NCBI GenBank assembly: GCA_934678955.1
Contig: CAKUSI010000163.1
Location: 1-8,124, forward strand
Source of the DNA: an uncultured Austwickia sp.
GTDB taxonomy: Bacteria > Actinomycetota > Actinomycetes > Actinomycetales > Dermatophilaceae
Direction: 5' to 3'
DNA length: 8,124 bases
Shown here: piece after piece, positions 1 to 6,164 of the stretch
How the letters are laid out: each line of letters opens with the position of its first letter
Numbering within the stretch: the stretch's first letter is position 1
Notes under the pieces: model-generated
Seen by the model: the letters and a program-made list of their open reading frames with translations, nothing else
Database searches by the model: none
What the model was told of the DNA's origin: nothing
Made by a program: the position numbers and the translations under genes

Positions 1-50
1 GCGCATGTCTGTGTATCCGACTTTGCCCCGGCGGTAAGCACGTCACCCGC

Positions 51-75
51 AGTTGACAAGCCAGATATGTCAACT
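51..75. promoter_or_regulatory. Operator-like inverted repeat over the -35 box
   Basis: AGTTGACA (51-58) and TGTCAACT (68-75) form a perfect 8-bp inverted repeat with a 9-bp spacer. A third half-site, TTGAC at 80-84, pairs with the GTCAA at 69-73 as an overlapping inverted repeat with a 6-bp centre. There are therefore three TTGAC elements in alternating orientation across the core promoter. The natural candidate for binding is the small HTH protein encoded next, as an autoregulator; that is inference. Confidence 0.55.
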
Positions 76-81
76 TAAATT
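53..81 (+). promoter_or_regulatory. Sigma-70-like promoter for the HTH-ABC operon
   Basis: A perfect -35 hexamer TTGACA (53-58) is followed after exactly 17 bp by TAAATT (76-81), which matches the -10 consensus at four of six positions. The predicted transcription start is near 88, inside a second palindrome, leaving a leader of about 20 nt before the ATG at 109. The -35 box and the spacer are covered by an inverted repeat, so a bound repressor would block RNA polymerase directly. Promoter strength and start site are inferred from the hexamers alone. Confidence 0.7.
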
Positions 82-83
82 GA

Positions 84-99
84 CTACTCGGTCGAGTAG
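84..99. promoter_or_regulatory. Second palindrome at the predicted transcription start
   Basis: CTACTCG (84-90) and CGAGTAG (93-99) form a perfect 7-bp inverted repeat with a 2-bp centre (GT). It lies just downstream of the -10 box and ends at the ribosome binding site (AGGGAG, 98-103). It could be a second operator with a half-site unlike the TTGAC one. It could also be a short hairpin at the mRNA 5' end; its 2-nt loop makes a DNA-binding role more likely. Confidence 0.5.
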
Positions 100-108
100 G
101 GAGTCGAG

Positions 109-339
109 ATGGGCGAGCAGGAAATGAGCGACTTGGTGGTCCAGTCGGGTGACGAGGACCCGTTGCGGGCACTGGCTGCGGTGTCTGAGCTGCACCGCGA
201 GGTCAACCGCGCCGAGGCGGTGGTGGTGCGTCGGGCGCGGACGAGCGGTGCGTCGTGGGCGCAGATCGCTCGGGTGCTGGGTGTGAGCCGGCAGGCGGTC
301 CATAAGAAGTACGGCGGAACGCGGTTCAGCCGTGGCTGA
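109..339 (+). CDS. Small helix-turn-helix DNA-binding protein
   Basis: This 76-aa protein has a charged, probably helical N-terminal half (residues about 16-46) and a C-terminal helix-turn-helix at about 47-69, with core W-A-Q-I-A-x-x-L-G-V-S-R-Q-A-V-H-K-K-Y. That core resembles sigma region 4 or small AsnC/LuxR-like recognition domains. No ligand domain is present, so it may act alone or with a partner. The ATG at 109 has AGGGAG five nucleotides upstream. The in-frame ATG at 124 is poorly placed for its own ribosome site. The gene ends inside the start of the ABC exporter gene (8-bp overlap), which indicates one operon and coupled translation. It probably controls its own promoter, which carries two palindromes. 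Short proteins of this kind are common in actinomycetes; the regulated ligand is unknown. Confidence 0.8.
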   Translation: MGEQEMSDLVVQSGDEDPLRALAAVSELHREVNRAEAVVVRRARTSGASWAQIARVLGVSRQAVHKKYGGTRFSRG

Positions 340-2116
340 GGTCGCGACGTCCACGCCGCCGAAGGCGGGTCTGCGGGACCTGTTCTCCTACTTGAGTGAA
401 CACCGCGCGGTGCTGGCGATTGTGCTGGTCATCTCGCTGGTCGGGGCGGCGCTGAACCTGGCCCAGCCGGTAATGGTCAACCGGCTCATTACCGCCGTGG
501 GTGAGGGCCGCGACCTCGGCGGCGCAGTGCTGATCCTGGTCGGGCTCGTCGTGGGCGCGGGGCTGGTGGAGGCGGTACAGCAGTACTTGCTTGGGCGCAC
601 CGCCGAGGGAGTGGTGTTCAGCGCGCGTCGCCGGCTGCTCGGGCGCCTGCTCCGGTTGCCAATGAGGGAGTATGACGCTCGCCGCACCGGCGACTTGGTC
701 TCCCGGGTGGGCTCGGACACCACGATGGTGCGCGAGGCGCTGACCGGTGGTCTGGTCGATGCCCTCAGCGGGGTGCTGATCTTTGTCGGGGCGCTGGTTG
801 CGATGGCGCTGCTGGATCTGACCCTGCTGGGCATCACACTGGCCGTCATCGCGGTCGCAGTGATCAGCGTGGTGCTCGTCAGTGCCCGGATCCAGGCCCT
901 GACCTTGGCCTCGCAGGAGGCCCTGGGCCGGGTCTCGGCCGGGGTGGAGCGAGCCCTGTCGGGAGTGCGCACCATCCGGGCCGCCGGTGCCACCGAGCGG
1001 GAGGAAGGCCAGCTCGTCTCCGATGCACAGGTCGCCTACGACCTCGGCGTGCGCATCGTGCGCATCACTGCCGTGCTGTGGCCGGTGAGCGGGCTGGCTG
1101 TCCAGGGTGCCTTTCTGGCGGTGCTGGGTGTGGGCGGGTACCGGGTCGCGGCCGGCACGCTATCGGTGGCGGATCTGGTGACCTTCATCCTCTACCTGTT
1201 CATGATGCTCATGCCATTGGCCACCGCGTTCAGTGCTGTCATCACGGTGCGCACCGCCCTGGGTGCCCTTGCCCGCATCGAAGAAGTCCTCGACCTGCCG
1301 ACCGAGGACGACGGCGAGCCCGCGCTACCTCCTCAGCGTGTTGGTGGGAGCCCGAGCGACCCTGCGCCGGCGGTGGTCACCTTTGAGGAAGTGTCGTTCA
1401 CCTACCGGGGGCGCCAGCCAGTCTTGGAAGATGTGACCTTCGCAGTCCCGCGCGGGTCGACTACCGCAATAGTCGGGCCGTCAGGAGCGGGCAAGTCGAC
1501 GCTCCTGACCCTGATCGAGCGCTTCTACGCGCCGGACCAAGGAACGATCGCCCTCGACGGAACCGACATCCGGGCTCTACCCCGACCCGAGCTGCGCTCC
1601 CGGATCGGCTACGTCGAACAGGATGCACCCATGCTCGCCGGCACCATCAAAGACAACCTCCTCCTGGCCGCACCGCAGACAGATGAGACTCGATGCAGAG
1701 AAGTGCTCGCGGATGTCAACCTGCTGGACCGCATCGAGCAGCATCCCGACGGCCTGGACGCCGTAGTCGGTGACGATGGGGTCGGTCTATCCGGAGGAGA
1801 GCGCCAACGCTTGGCGATCGCCCGGGCACTGATCGGTGACGCGCCACTCCTGCTGCTCGATGAACCGACCGCCAGCCTCGACGGACGCAACGAACGCGCG
1901 ATGCACCATGCCATCCGTTCCGCAGCCGTCGGCCGCACCGTAATGATCGTCGCCCATCGGCTGGCCACCGTGGTCGAAGCAGACCAGATCATCGTCCTCG
2001 ACGCCGGTCGCATCACCGCCACGGGAACTCACACCGAACTCCTGAGCACGAGCGCGCTCTACCAGGACCTCGCCCAACACCAGCTGCTCGACGGAAGGAC
2101 CGACGTCTCCCGGTAG
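332..2116 (+). CDS. ABC exporter, fused membrane and ATPase domains (half-transporter)
   Basis: A 594-aa type I ABC exporter that would work as a homodimer or heterodimer in the cytoplasmic membrane, pumping drugs, lipids or peptides out. Hydrophobic segments near residues 26-50, 62-87, 141-184 (two helices), 244-270 and 279-304 give the usual six-helix domain. The nucleotide-binding domain follows with A-loop Tyr358, Walker A G-P-S-G-A-G-K-S-T (382-390), Q-loop Gln430, signature L-S-G-G-E (486-490), Walker B ending Asp510 with catalytic Glu511, D-loop S-L-D and H-loop His542. All catalytic residues are present, so the site is not degenerate. The GTG start at 332 overlaps the HTH gene and lacks a strong ribosome site, which fits translational coupling. 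Length and layout match MsbA/BmrA-like multidrug exporters. No N-terminal peptidase domain is present, so it is not a bacteriocin-processing type. Substrate unknown. Confidence 0.93.
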   Translation: MAEVATSTPPKAGLRDLFSYLSEHRAVLAIVLVISLVGAALNLAQPVMVNRLITAVGEGRDLGGAVLILVGLVVGAGLVEAVQQYLLGRTAEGVVFSARRRLLGRLLRLPMREYDARRTGDLVSRVGSDTTMVREALTGGLVDALSGVLIFVGALVAMALLDLTLLGITLAVIAVAVISVVLVSARIQALTLASQEALGRVSAGVERALSGVRTIRAAGATEREEGQLVSDAQVAYDLGVRIVRITAVLWPVSGLAVQGAFLAVLGVGGYRVAAGTLSVADLVTFILYLFMMLMPLATAFSAVITVRTALGALARIEEVLDLPTEDDGEPALPPQRVGGSPSDPAPAVVTFEEVSFTYRGRQPVLEDVTFAVPRGSTTAIVGPSGAGKSTLLTLIERFYAPDQGTIALDGTDIRALPRPELRSRIGYVEQDAPMLAGTIKDNLLLAAPQTDETRCREVLADVNLLDRIEQHPDGLDAVVGDDGVGLSGGERQRLAIARALIGDAPLLLLDEPTASLDGRNERAMHHAIRSAAVGRTVMIVAHRLATVVEADQIIVLDAGRITATGTHTELLSTSALYQDLAQHQLLDGRTDVSR

Positions 2117-2223
2117 CGATCCCCTTCCGTGGCGCGGGCTGGTCTTGCCCTTGATCTCCGTCGTTCTACCGCCGCCGAGCAGCGAACGGACCTCATCATC
2201 TGGCCGACGAAGGAACCAGCGGC

Positions 2224-2421
2224 GTGATGCGCTTGGTAGCCTCGCCGTCAATAACTGAACACAGCTGGACGCCATTGGTCGGTCGGAGGGGCGTCTTCCC
2301 ACAGAGCGGCGCTCGTTCTCTCGTCTCACAGCGAGGAGAACGGCACGTTCCCTCTCCTGGAAGGCACCCATGTTCCGACTCCGACCCGCCCGCACCACCC
2401 CGCGAGCTGCCCTCGCCGTAG
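2224..2421 (+). other. Possible leader ORF overlapping the MFS start
   Basis: An open frame of 65 codons starts at GTG 2224, with an ATG as its second codon (2227). AAGGA (2210-2214) is placed 9 nt before the GTG, which is good spacing. The frame runs through all the hairpins of the MFS leader and past the MFS start at 2370 in a different frame, ending at 2421. The product (S-, P- and R-rich, no motif) does not look like a folded protein. If translated, it would act as a leader whose ribosomes change folding or access to the MFS start. It may be chance. Confidence 0.25.
2268..2369 (+). promoter_or_regulatory. Structured 5' leader of the MFS gene with competing hairpins
   Basis: Four pairings can be drawn. 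P1 is 2268-2273 with 2290-2295 (6 bp). P2 is 2293-2299 with 2359-2365 (7 pairs, one G-U); it would mask the GGAAGG ribosome site. P3 is 2314-2323 with 2332-2342 (10 bp, one bulged G, 8-nt loop). P4 is 2333-2342 with 2346-2354 (9 bp, one bulged A, GCA loop), ending 4 nt before the ribosome site. P1 competes with P2, and P3 competes with P4. This resembles an attenuator or translation switch. No known riboswitch class was recognised. The rest of the gap from 2117 shows no clear terminator for the ABC gene and only weak promoter candidates (TTGGTA near 2233). Confidence 0.4.
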
Positions 2422-3593
2422 CGTTCGTCGCACTGTTCGTCGACATGCTGATCTACGGCATCGCAGTACCCGTTCTCCCTCAGTTCCCCGCCGTCGCGGC
2501 CGGCAGCGACGCCGTCACCGGGGTCCTGTTCGCCATCTACGCCGGTGGCCTAGTAGCCGTGACCCCGCTGGCCGGACGCTGGGTCGACCGCAGCGGACCA
2601 CGTGGCCCGCTGCTGACCGGTCTACTCATCCTGGCGGTCGCCACTCTCCTGTTTGCAGTCGCCGAGGCGCTGCCTCTGCTGATGCTCGCACGCCTTGCCC
2701 AAGGAGCGGCAGCAGCCTGCTCCTGGGTGGCAGGACTCGCTCTCGTGGCTGCCACGACTCCGCTGCGCACCCGCGCACGCAACCTCGGCATCGTGCTTTC
2801 AGCTGTGAGCATGGGCGTACTGATCGGCCCCGCGCTCGGCGGGATCCTGGCTGACGCTTTCGGTCGCCACGCCCCGTTCCTGTTCGCCGCCGCCCTGGCG
2901 CTGCTCGACGGCCTCCTGCGGATCTGGCTGATCAGACCTGTCGACGAGACCAACGATGACCCCGGCACCATCTCCGGGGTCGCCCGGGTGCGTGGTGCCG
3001 GCGCGGTCTGCGCCATCGTTGCCCTCGGTGCCGCACTGGTGGCCATCACGGAACCAGTCCTCCCACTGCGCCTGACCGAGCTGGGCTGGTCGGCCACGCA
3101 GACCGGACTGGTGTTCGCGGCCGCAGTGCTGGCGACTGCTGCCACCACGCCCGTCGCAGGCGCGCTCACCGGGCGCGTGTCCATCGCCGTCCTCGCCGGG
3201 ACCGGCGGCGTGCTGGCCGCGCTCGGACTGGCAATCGTGGCCCTGGCCCCGTCAGCTGCCGGCCTCGTGACCGGGATGGCGGTTCTCGGCGGCGGAGCGG
3301 GACTCGTACTGGGCGCGATCACCCCAGCCATGACCGCGCTCGGAGCACAGGCCCGACCACCAGCCTTGGGAGCTTCCTTCGCTCTGTTCAACCTCGCCTA
3401 CGCCGTCGGTCTGTTCATCGGGCCGACCCTCGGCGGAATCGTCACTGACATTGCCGGCTTCTCAACGGCGATGCTCCTCCTGGCAGCCCTTTGCGCCGCC
3501 GCCGCTGTCGCGACGACAGGGCGCCTGTCGAATTACCCCTCGCTGACCGATCCCGTCGCCGCCGAGACAACCACACCTGAACTTCCGCGATGA
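2370..3593 (+). CDS. MFS drug/H+ antiporter, DHA1-like
   Basis: A 407-aa integral membrane protein of the major facilitator superfamily, about 12 hydrophobic helices, probably exporting drugs in exchange for protons. Helix 1 holds Asp25 in F-V-D-M-L-I-Y-G, an acidic residue typical of VMAT/Tet-like DHA1 pumps. Motif A is G-R-W-V-D-R-S-G (69-76, Asp73). Motif B includes Arg108 in L-A-R-L-A-Q-G. The antiporter motif C reads G-V-L-I-G-P-A-L-G-G (149-158). A related G-P-T-L-G-G sits in the second half (351-356), reflecting the internal duplication. The loop between the halves is short (about 190-208). The ATG at 2370 has GGAAGG five nucleotides upstream. The gene follows the ABC exporter on the same strand after 253 bp and may be controlled by its leader. 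Substrate cannot be told from sequence; length is normal for the family. Confidence 0.92.
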   Translation: MFRLRPARTTPRAALAVAFVALFVDMLIYGIAVPVLPQFPAVAAGSDAVTGVLFAIYAGGLVAVTPLAGRWVDRSGPRGPLLTGLLILAVATLLFAVAEALPLLMLARLAQGAAAACSWVAGLALVAATTPLRTRARNLGIVLSAVSMGVLIGPALGGILADAFGRHAPFLFAAALALLDGLLRIWLIRPVDETNDDPGTISGVARVRGAGAVCAIVALGAALVAITEPVLPLRLTELGWSATQTGLVFAAAVLATAATTPVAGALTGRVSIAVLAGTGGVLAALGLAIVALAPSAAGLVTGMAVLGGGAGLVLGAITPAMTALGAQARPPALGASFALFNLAYAVGLFIGPTLGGIVTDIAGFSTAMLLLAALCAAAAVATTGRLSNYPSLTDPVAAETTTPELPR

Positions 3594-3601
3594 GTAATCG
3601 G

Positions 3602-3619
3602 CCAGCAGTGTCCCGCTGG
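3602..3619. terminator. Weak hairpin between convergent MFS and GNAT genes
   Basis: CCAGC (3602-3606) and GCTGG (3615-3619) can form a 5-bp stem with an 8-nt loop, 9 bp after the MFS stop and 39 bp from the GNAT stop on the other strand. There is no T-tract on either side. Actinobacterial terminators often lack one, and the convergent position makes a shared terminator plausible, but the stem is short. Confidence 0.3.
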
Positions 3620-3657
3620 AGGATCCTTGGGTTCAGGCGGTCGTCGCAGAATCCCAC

Positions 3658-4161
3658 CTATGCGCCGCTGCCAGCGCCGTCGCTGAACCGAAGACAGTAG
3701 AGATTCAGTGGCCGATCGGCGCCAGGAACCTTGACCGCCCACCCGACTTGGCGGAACCCGAACGGGCGGTGCAACTCGACCGTCGCGGCGTTGCTGGACT
3801 CTGCGGCGTAGTAAACGATGTCGGTGACGGCACGCAGGCGATCAAGGCGTGCCTGGGTGAGCGCCGCACCGATGCCACGGTGTCGATGTCCGGGGTCAAC
3901 CGTGACACCAGACAAGTGCCAACCGACCGGCGCGGCAAGTGGGTCAGCGTCGTCCGGCACGGCATCAATCAGCTTCGAAAGCCCGAACCCGACAACGCGC
4001 TGGGCACTGACCGCAACGATGAAGTGCCGCTGCGGATCGTGCAGCGCGTCCGCGAACAGCGTTCGCCACTCATCGAGATCACCACCACGATGGGCAGAGA
4101 TCAGTTCGACCGAGGCTCGGATGTCTTGCTCGCCGGCGTTACGGACTTGGGCGGCGCTCAT
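3658..4161 (-). CDS. GNAT-family N-acetyltransferase
   Basis: A protein of 167 aa (169 from GTG 4167) with the GCN5-related acetyltransferase fold, moving an acetyl group from acetyl-CoA to an amine. Numbering from the GTG, strands beta-2/3 lie near 48-68. Motif A runs over 86-110: L-S-G-V-T-V-D-P then R-H-R-G-I-G-A-A-L, the pyrophosphate-binding R-x-x-G-x-G/A loop. The conserved region near 122-140 (E-S-S-N-A-A-T-V-E-L-H-R-P-F-G-F) holds the N-A-x-x-x-x-Y/H pattern followed by G-F. The ATG at 4161 gives a natural start (M-S-A-A); the GTG two codons upstream is also possible, and neither has a good ribosome site. It converges on the MFS gene and follows the VOC gene on the same strand. The substrate (antibiotic, amino acid or protein) cannot be read; a drug-modifying role is suggested only by the neighbours. 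Confidence 0.85.
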   Translation of the reverse strand: MSAAQVRNAGEQDIRASVELISAHRGGDLDEWRTLFADALHDPQRHFIVAVSAQRVVGFGLSKLIDAVPDDADPLAAPVGWHLSGVTVDPGHRHRGIGAALTQARLDRLRAVTDIVYYAAESSNAATVELHRPFGFRQVGWAVKVPGADRPLNLYCLRFSDGAGSGA

Positions 4162-4176
4162 GTGCACGACGATAGT

Positions 4177-4190
4177 GGCGGCTACCCGCC
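4177..4190 (-). other. Small hairpin just upstream of the GNAT start
   Basis: GGCGG (4177-4181) and CCGCC (4186-4190) form a 5-bp all-GC stem with a tetraloop, ending about 10-16 nt before the alternative GNAT starts. It occupies the place where a ribosome site would be expected. It could mark a leaderless transcript, modulate initiation, or be chance in a GC-rich region. Confidence 0.25.
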
Positions 4191-4200
4191 TGACGGTGAC

Positions 4201-4232
4201 CCCGTGGCAGCACCGCTACGTGCCGCTACGGG
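4201..4232 (-). terminator. Hairpin between VOC and GNAT genes, probable terminator
   Basis: CCCGT (4201-4205) pairs with ACGGG (4228-4232). GC (4207-4208) pairs with GC (4225-4226), and GCAC (4210-4213) with GTGC (4220-4223), around a 6-nt loop. Positions 4206/4227 and 4209/4224 give one wobble and one mismatch on either strand. The hairpin is 67 bp past the VOC stop and before the GNAT start on the minus strand. No T-tract follows. It would separate the two genes into different transcripts. Confidence 0.4.
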
Positions 4233-4298
4233 ATCCTTCCACGGCACGGCAACCATGTGCAGCGCGCAGCCCCTCAATGCTCGGGAAAGTAGGCGCGT

Positions 4299-4694
4299 TC
4301 ACCCAGAAGCAACCGGCGCGAGGAGCTCGACACGGGTCCCCTGTCCATCGGCCGTATGGCAGCGCTCGTTTCCGGGGAAGTTGTGCCGTTGACTCCAGTC
4401 GACGCCGAACCCTAAGTCGACCAGTCGTTCGGCGACGGCCTCGAGTTCAGTCACACTGGCGAACTGCAGAGCGGGGTGCGCTTTGAGTGCGGGATAGAAC
4501 GGATCCTCTACCCCGACATGGATTTCAGCGCTCACGCTCCCGCCTTCGTCGTATGCCCGAAACCACACTCCACCTTTCGGCTTCAGGTCTTCTGGCTTCT
4601 CCACCTCGCTCAGCCCAAGGCCGTCTGCGTAGAACCGCCGCGCCGTGCCCTCCGTCCCCGGAGGGCACGCAACCTGTACGTGGTGCAGTCTCAT
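4299..4694 (-). CDS. VOC-family protein (glyoxalase/bleomycin-resistance fold)
   Basis: A 131-aa cytosolic protein with the vicinal oxygen chelate fold: two beta-alpha-beta-beta-beta units. Unit one starts M-R-L-H-H-V-Q-V-A and continues R-R-F-Y-A-D-G-L-G-L (19-28). Strands around 42-48 and 54-61 carry S-A-E-I-H-V-G-V-E. Unit two runs from L-Q-F-A-S-V (76-81) to R-V-E-L-L near the end (121-125). Possible metal or substrate ligands are His5, Glu57 or His59, and Glu123. The usual D-P-F/D-G-N turn is here A-D-G-Q-G-T, so it may not be a standard enzyme. AAGGAG lies five nucleotides before the ATG, among the best ribosome sites in the window. Family members include glyoxalase I, fosfomycin-modifying enzymes, dioxygenases and drug-binding proteins; which applies cannot be told. 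Single-domain length is normal. Confidence 0.85.
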   Translation of the reverse strand: MRLHHVQVACPPGTEGTARRFYADGLGLSEVEKPEDLKPKGGVWFRAYDEGGSVSAEIHVGVEDPFYPALKAHPALQFASVTELEAVAERLVDLGFGVDWSQRHNFPGNERCHTADGQGTRVELLAPVASG

Positions 4695-4856
4695 GGATTC
4701 TCCTTGCCAATCGTCGACACAAACACTCTATGCAGCATGGGCAGGTACTCTGATGAGCGATCCGCTTCCGCTTCCCGTTGGCAGTCAGAGGGACGTGTCA
4801 CTCCAGGGTGGTTGCTGGTCAGTCTCCATCTTCGGCGCTCAGCCAAGCCTCGCACC

Positions 4857-5933
4857 TCAGGCGGTCTGGAGTAGGTGGTCGTCGAGGCGCGACTCCACGA
4901 ACTCGGTGAACATCGAGGTATCGGCGTAGTAGTTGGGGTAGGCGGCCTGCAGTTGGCTGATCCGCGCGATATTGACGAGCACGGCGTCGAGGTCGTCGTC
5001 GTTCAGCGCCTCCAACTCGGTCAGGCGCGCCTCCGCCTTGGCCATAGTCTCGTGAACGGTGACCGTCAGCGCCCCGGCCGAGCGCCGCAGTTCCAGAGTC
5101 AGAGCGTTGCGGCGATCGCTGGTCGCGTGGTTCCCAGCGATGGCTGCGTAGCCGCGGAGGCGCCCAACGATGCCCAAGCGGTTCTCCAAGTCCGCCAACT
5201 CATCAAGCAACTCAGGGACGGAGGCCGCAGCACCCGGCACCGGAGCCGTGCCCTCCTCGTGGGCCATGAGCGAACTGACCAAGATGAAGAAGCGGATGAC
5301 GTCCGCCTCGCCCTTGCTGTACTTCAACTCACTGCCGGAGAACAGGTCCATCGTCTCGACCGCGGTCGCCCAAGCGTGCTGCAACTGTGTGCGGACCTGG
5401 AGCTCGATCCGCAGGCCGTGGTACTCCTCCTTGGAGGCCCCGTACTCGTAGGCGAGGTGGACGCCTCGGTAGCCCGAACGTTTCGGGCCGGGGTCGTCGT
5501 GGAGGTAGTCATAGACCCGGGTGACACGGTTGCGGGATCGGGGCAAGTCGCGCAAGTCCTCCACGAGGCGTTCGACCTCAGGCACCGACTCGAACACGAC
5601 TCGGCAGCCCCCAAGGTCATGCATGGTGGTCACGCTCATGGTCGGGATGCGGGCCAACTTGTCGAGAATGGTCGGGAGGCGCTTGAGCCGCTGCGCGACG
5701 ACCGCGTTGGGGTTCACGGCCAGCGCCTTCTGCCGGACCGTCACCGTCACGGCATTCAGCGGAAAGGCGTGCGCGCTGCGGAAGTTGCTCAGGACGGCGC
5801 GGGCTTCCGCTAGTTTCTCGGGCGTGCCCTTGCCCTTTCCAACCAATTTGCTGGCGCGACCAACCGCGCTCTTGGTGTGCTCCGGGACAACGCGGGTGAC
5901 CATGCACGCAACCGTAACCGACGACACCGACAC
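4857..5933 (-). CDS. Orphan RelA/SpoT-domain nucleotidyltransferase (long single-domain synthetase)
   Basis: A 358-aa protein with a RelA/SpoT synthetase domain and no HD hydrolase, TGS or ACT domain. Conserved residues fall in register with the Rel synthetase site: Arg82, Lys84 and Lys92 (R-L-K then D-K-L), Asp106 in H-D-L-G-G-C-R-V-V, Tyr155 and His159 in S-G-Y-R-G-V-H-L, and Glu177 in I-E-L-Q-V-R-T, followed by His186-Ala-Trp-Ala. The enzyme is therefore likely to transfer pyrophosphate from ATP to GDP/GTP, or, as in toxic small alarmone synthetases, to another acceptor such as tRNA. A mostly helical tail (about 200-358) follows, with E-L-L-D-E-L-A-D-L-E and a Y-P-N-Y-Y-A-D-T patch at 332-339. 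The GTG at 5933 has AAGGA 12 nt upstream. The ATG at 5903 (residue 11) fits the likely family start, lacks a ribosome site, but has TACGGT 7 nt before it as for a leaderless transcript. No clear antitoxin gene adjoins it. A perfect SOS-type box lies upstream. Confidence 0.85.
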   Translation of the reverse strand: MSVSSVTVACMVTRVVPEHTKSAVGRASKLVGKGKGTPEKLAEARAVLSNFRSAHAFPLNAVTVTVRQKALAVNPNAVVAQRLKRLPTILDKLARIPTMSVTTMHDLGGCRVVFESVPEVERLVEDLRDLPRSRNRVTRVYDYLHDDPGPKRSGYRGVHLAYEYGASKEEYHGLRIELQVRTQLQHAWATAVETMDLFSGSELKYSKGEADVIRFFILVSSLMAHEEGTAPVPGAAASVPELLDELADLENRLGIVGRLRGYAAIAGNHATSDRRNALTLELRRSAGALTVTVHETMAKAEARLTELEALNDDDLDAVLVNIARISQLQAAYPNYYADTSMFTEFVESRLDDHLLQTA

Positions 5934-6150
5934 TCTGCCGAGAGTTCCTTCATGTACCTGGCCAAGCTGACTTGTTTCCTGCCGCGGCGACCCGCACCCG
6001 GACGAGTTCCGCTGTTCCTCGCCGCAGTAATGAAGACCCCGAAGACAACCTGCGGGTGGCGGGTCATAGTGGGCGGTTTGCGGCGGGCTTCGCCAGGGCA
6101 GGCCAGTCCCGAATGACGAACCCCTTGCGGTGACGGTGCAGGTCAGCGCA

Positions 6151-6164
6151 CGAACGCATGTTCG
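6151..6164. promoter_or_regulatory. LexA (SOS) box
   Basis: CGAACGCATGTTCG is a perfect CGAAC-N4-GTTCG palindrome. It also fits the Bacillus/Mycobacterium form GAAC-R-N-R-Y-GTTC at every position. It lies 69 bp past the ankyrin stop and about 217 bp upstream of the RelA-like GTG start, so the only gene it could control by direction is the minus-strand synthetase or an unrecognised small gene in the gap. No clear -35/-10 pair could be assigned around it. LexA binding is inferred from the match. Confidence 0.6.

Noticed and set aside
388..993. Long minus-strand open frame inside the ABC exporter gene
   Set aside because: It lies fully within a gene with complete ABC motifs; its translation is low-complexity (Ser, Arg, Ala, Thr-rich), as expected for the reverse strand of GC-rich coding DNA.
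1787..2446. 219-codon minus-strand frame crossing the ABC-MFS gap
   Set aside because: It overlaps the ends of two well-supported genes and has no motif or ribosome site.
2537..3391. 284-codon minus-strand frame opposite the MFS gene
   Set aside because: Low-complexity Pro/Ala/Arg product and no motif, opposite a gene with clear MFS motifs.
3748..4486. Plus-strand frames of more than 200 codons opposite the GNAT and VOC genes
   Set aside because: They are reverse-strand shadows: the minus-strand products have recognisable GNAT and VOC patterns and, for VOC, a strong ribosome site; the plus-strand products have none.
4695..4856. Promoter or terminator between the RelA-like and VOC genes
   Set aside because: TAGAGT near 4735 could be a -10 for the VOC gene, but no acceptable -35 was found; the CCGCTT tandem near 4763 is too short to call, and no clear hairpin follows the synthetase stop.
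4875..5813. 312-codon plus-strand frame opposite the RelA-like gene
   Set aside because: The minus strand encodes a full synthetase motif set; the plus product has no motif and is His/Arg/Val-rich, typical of a shadow.
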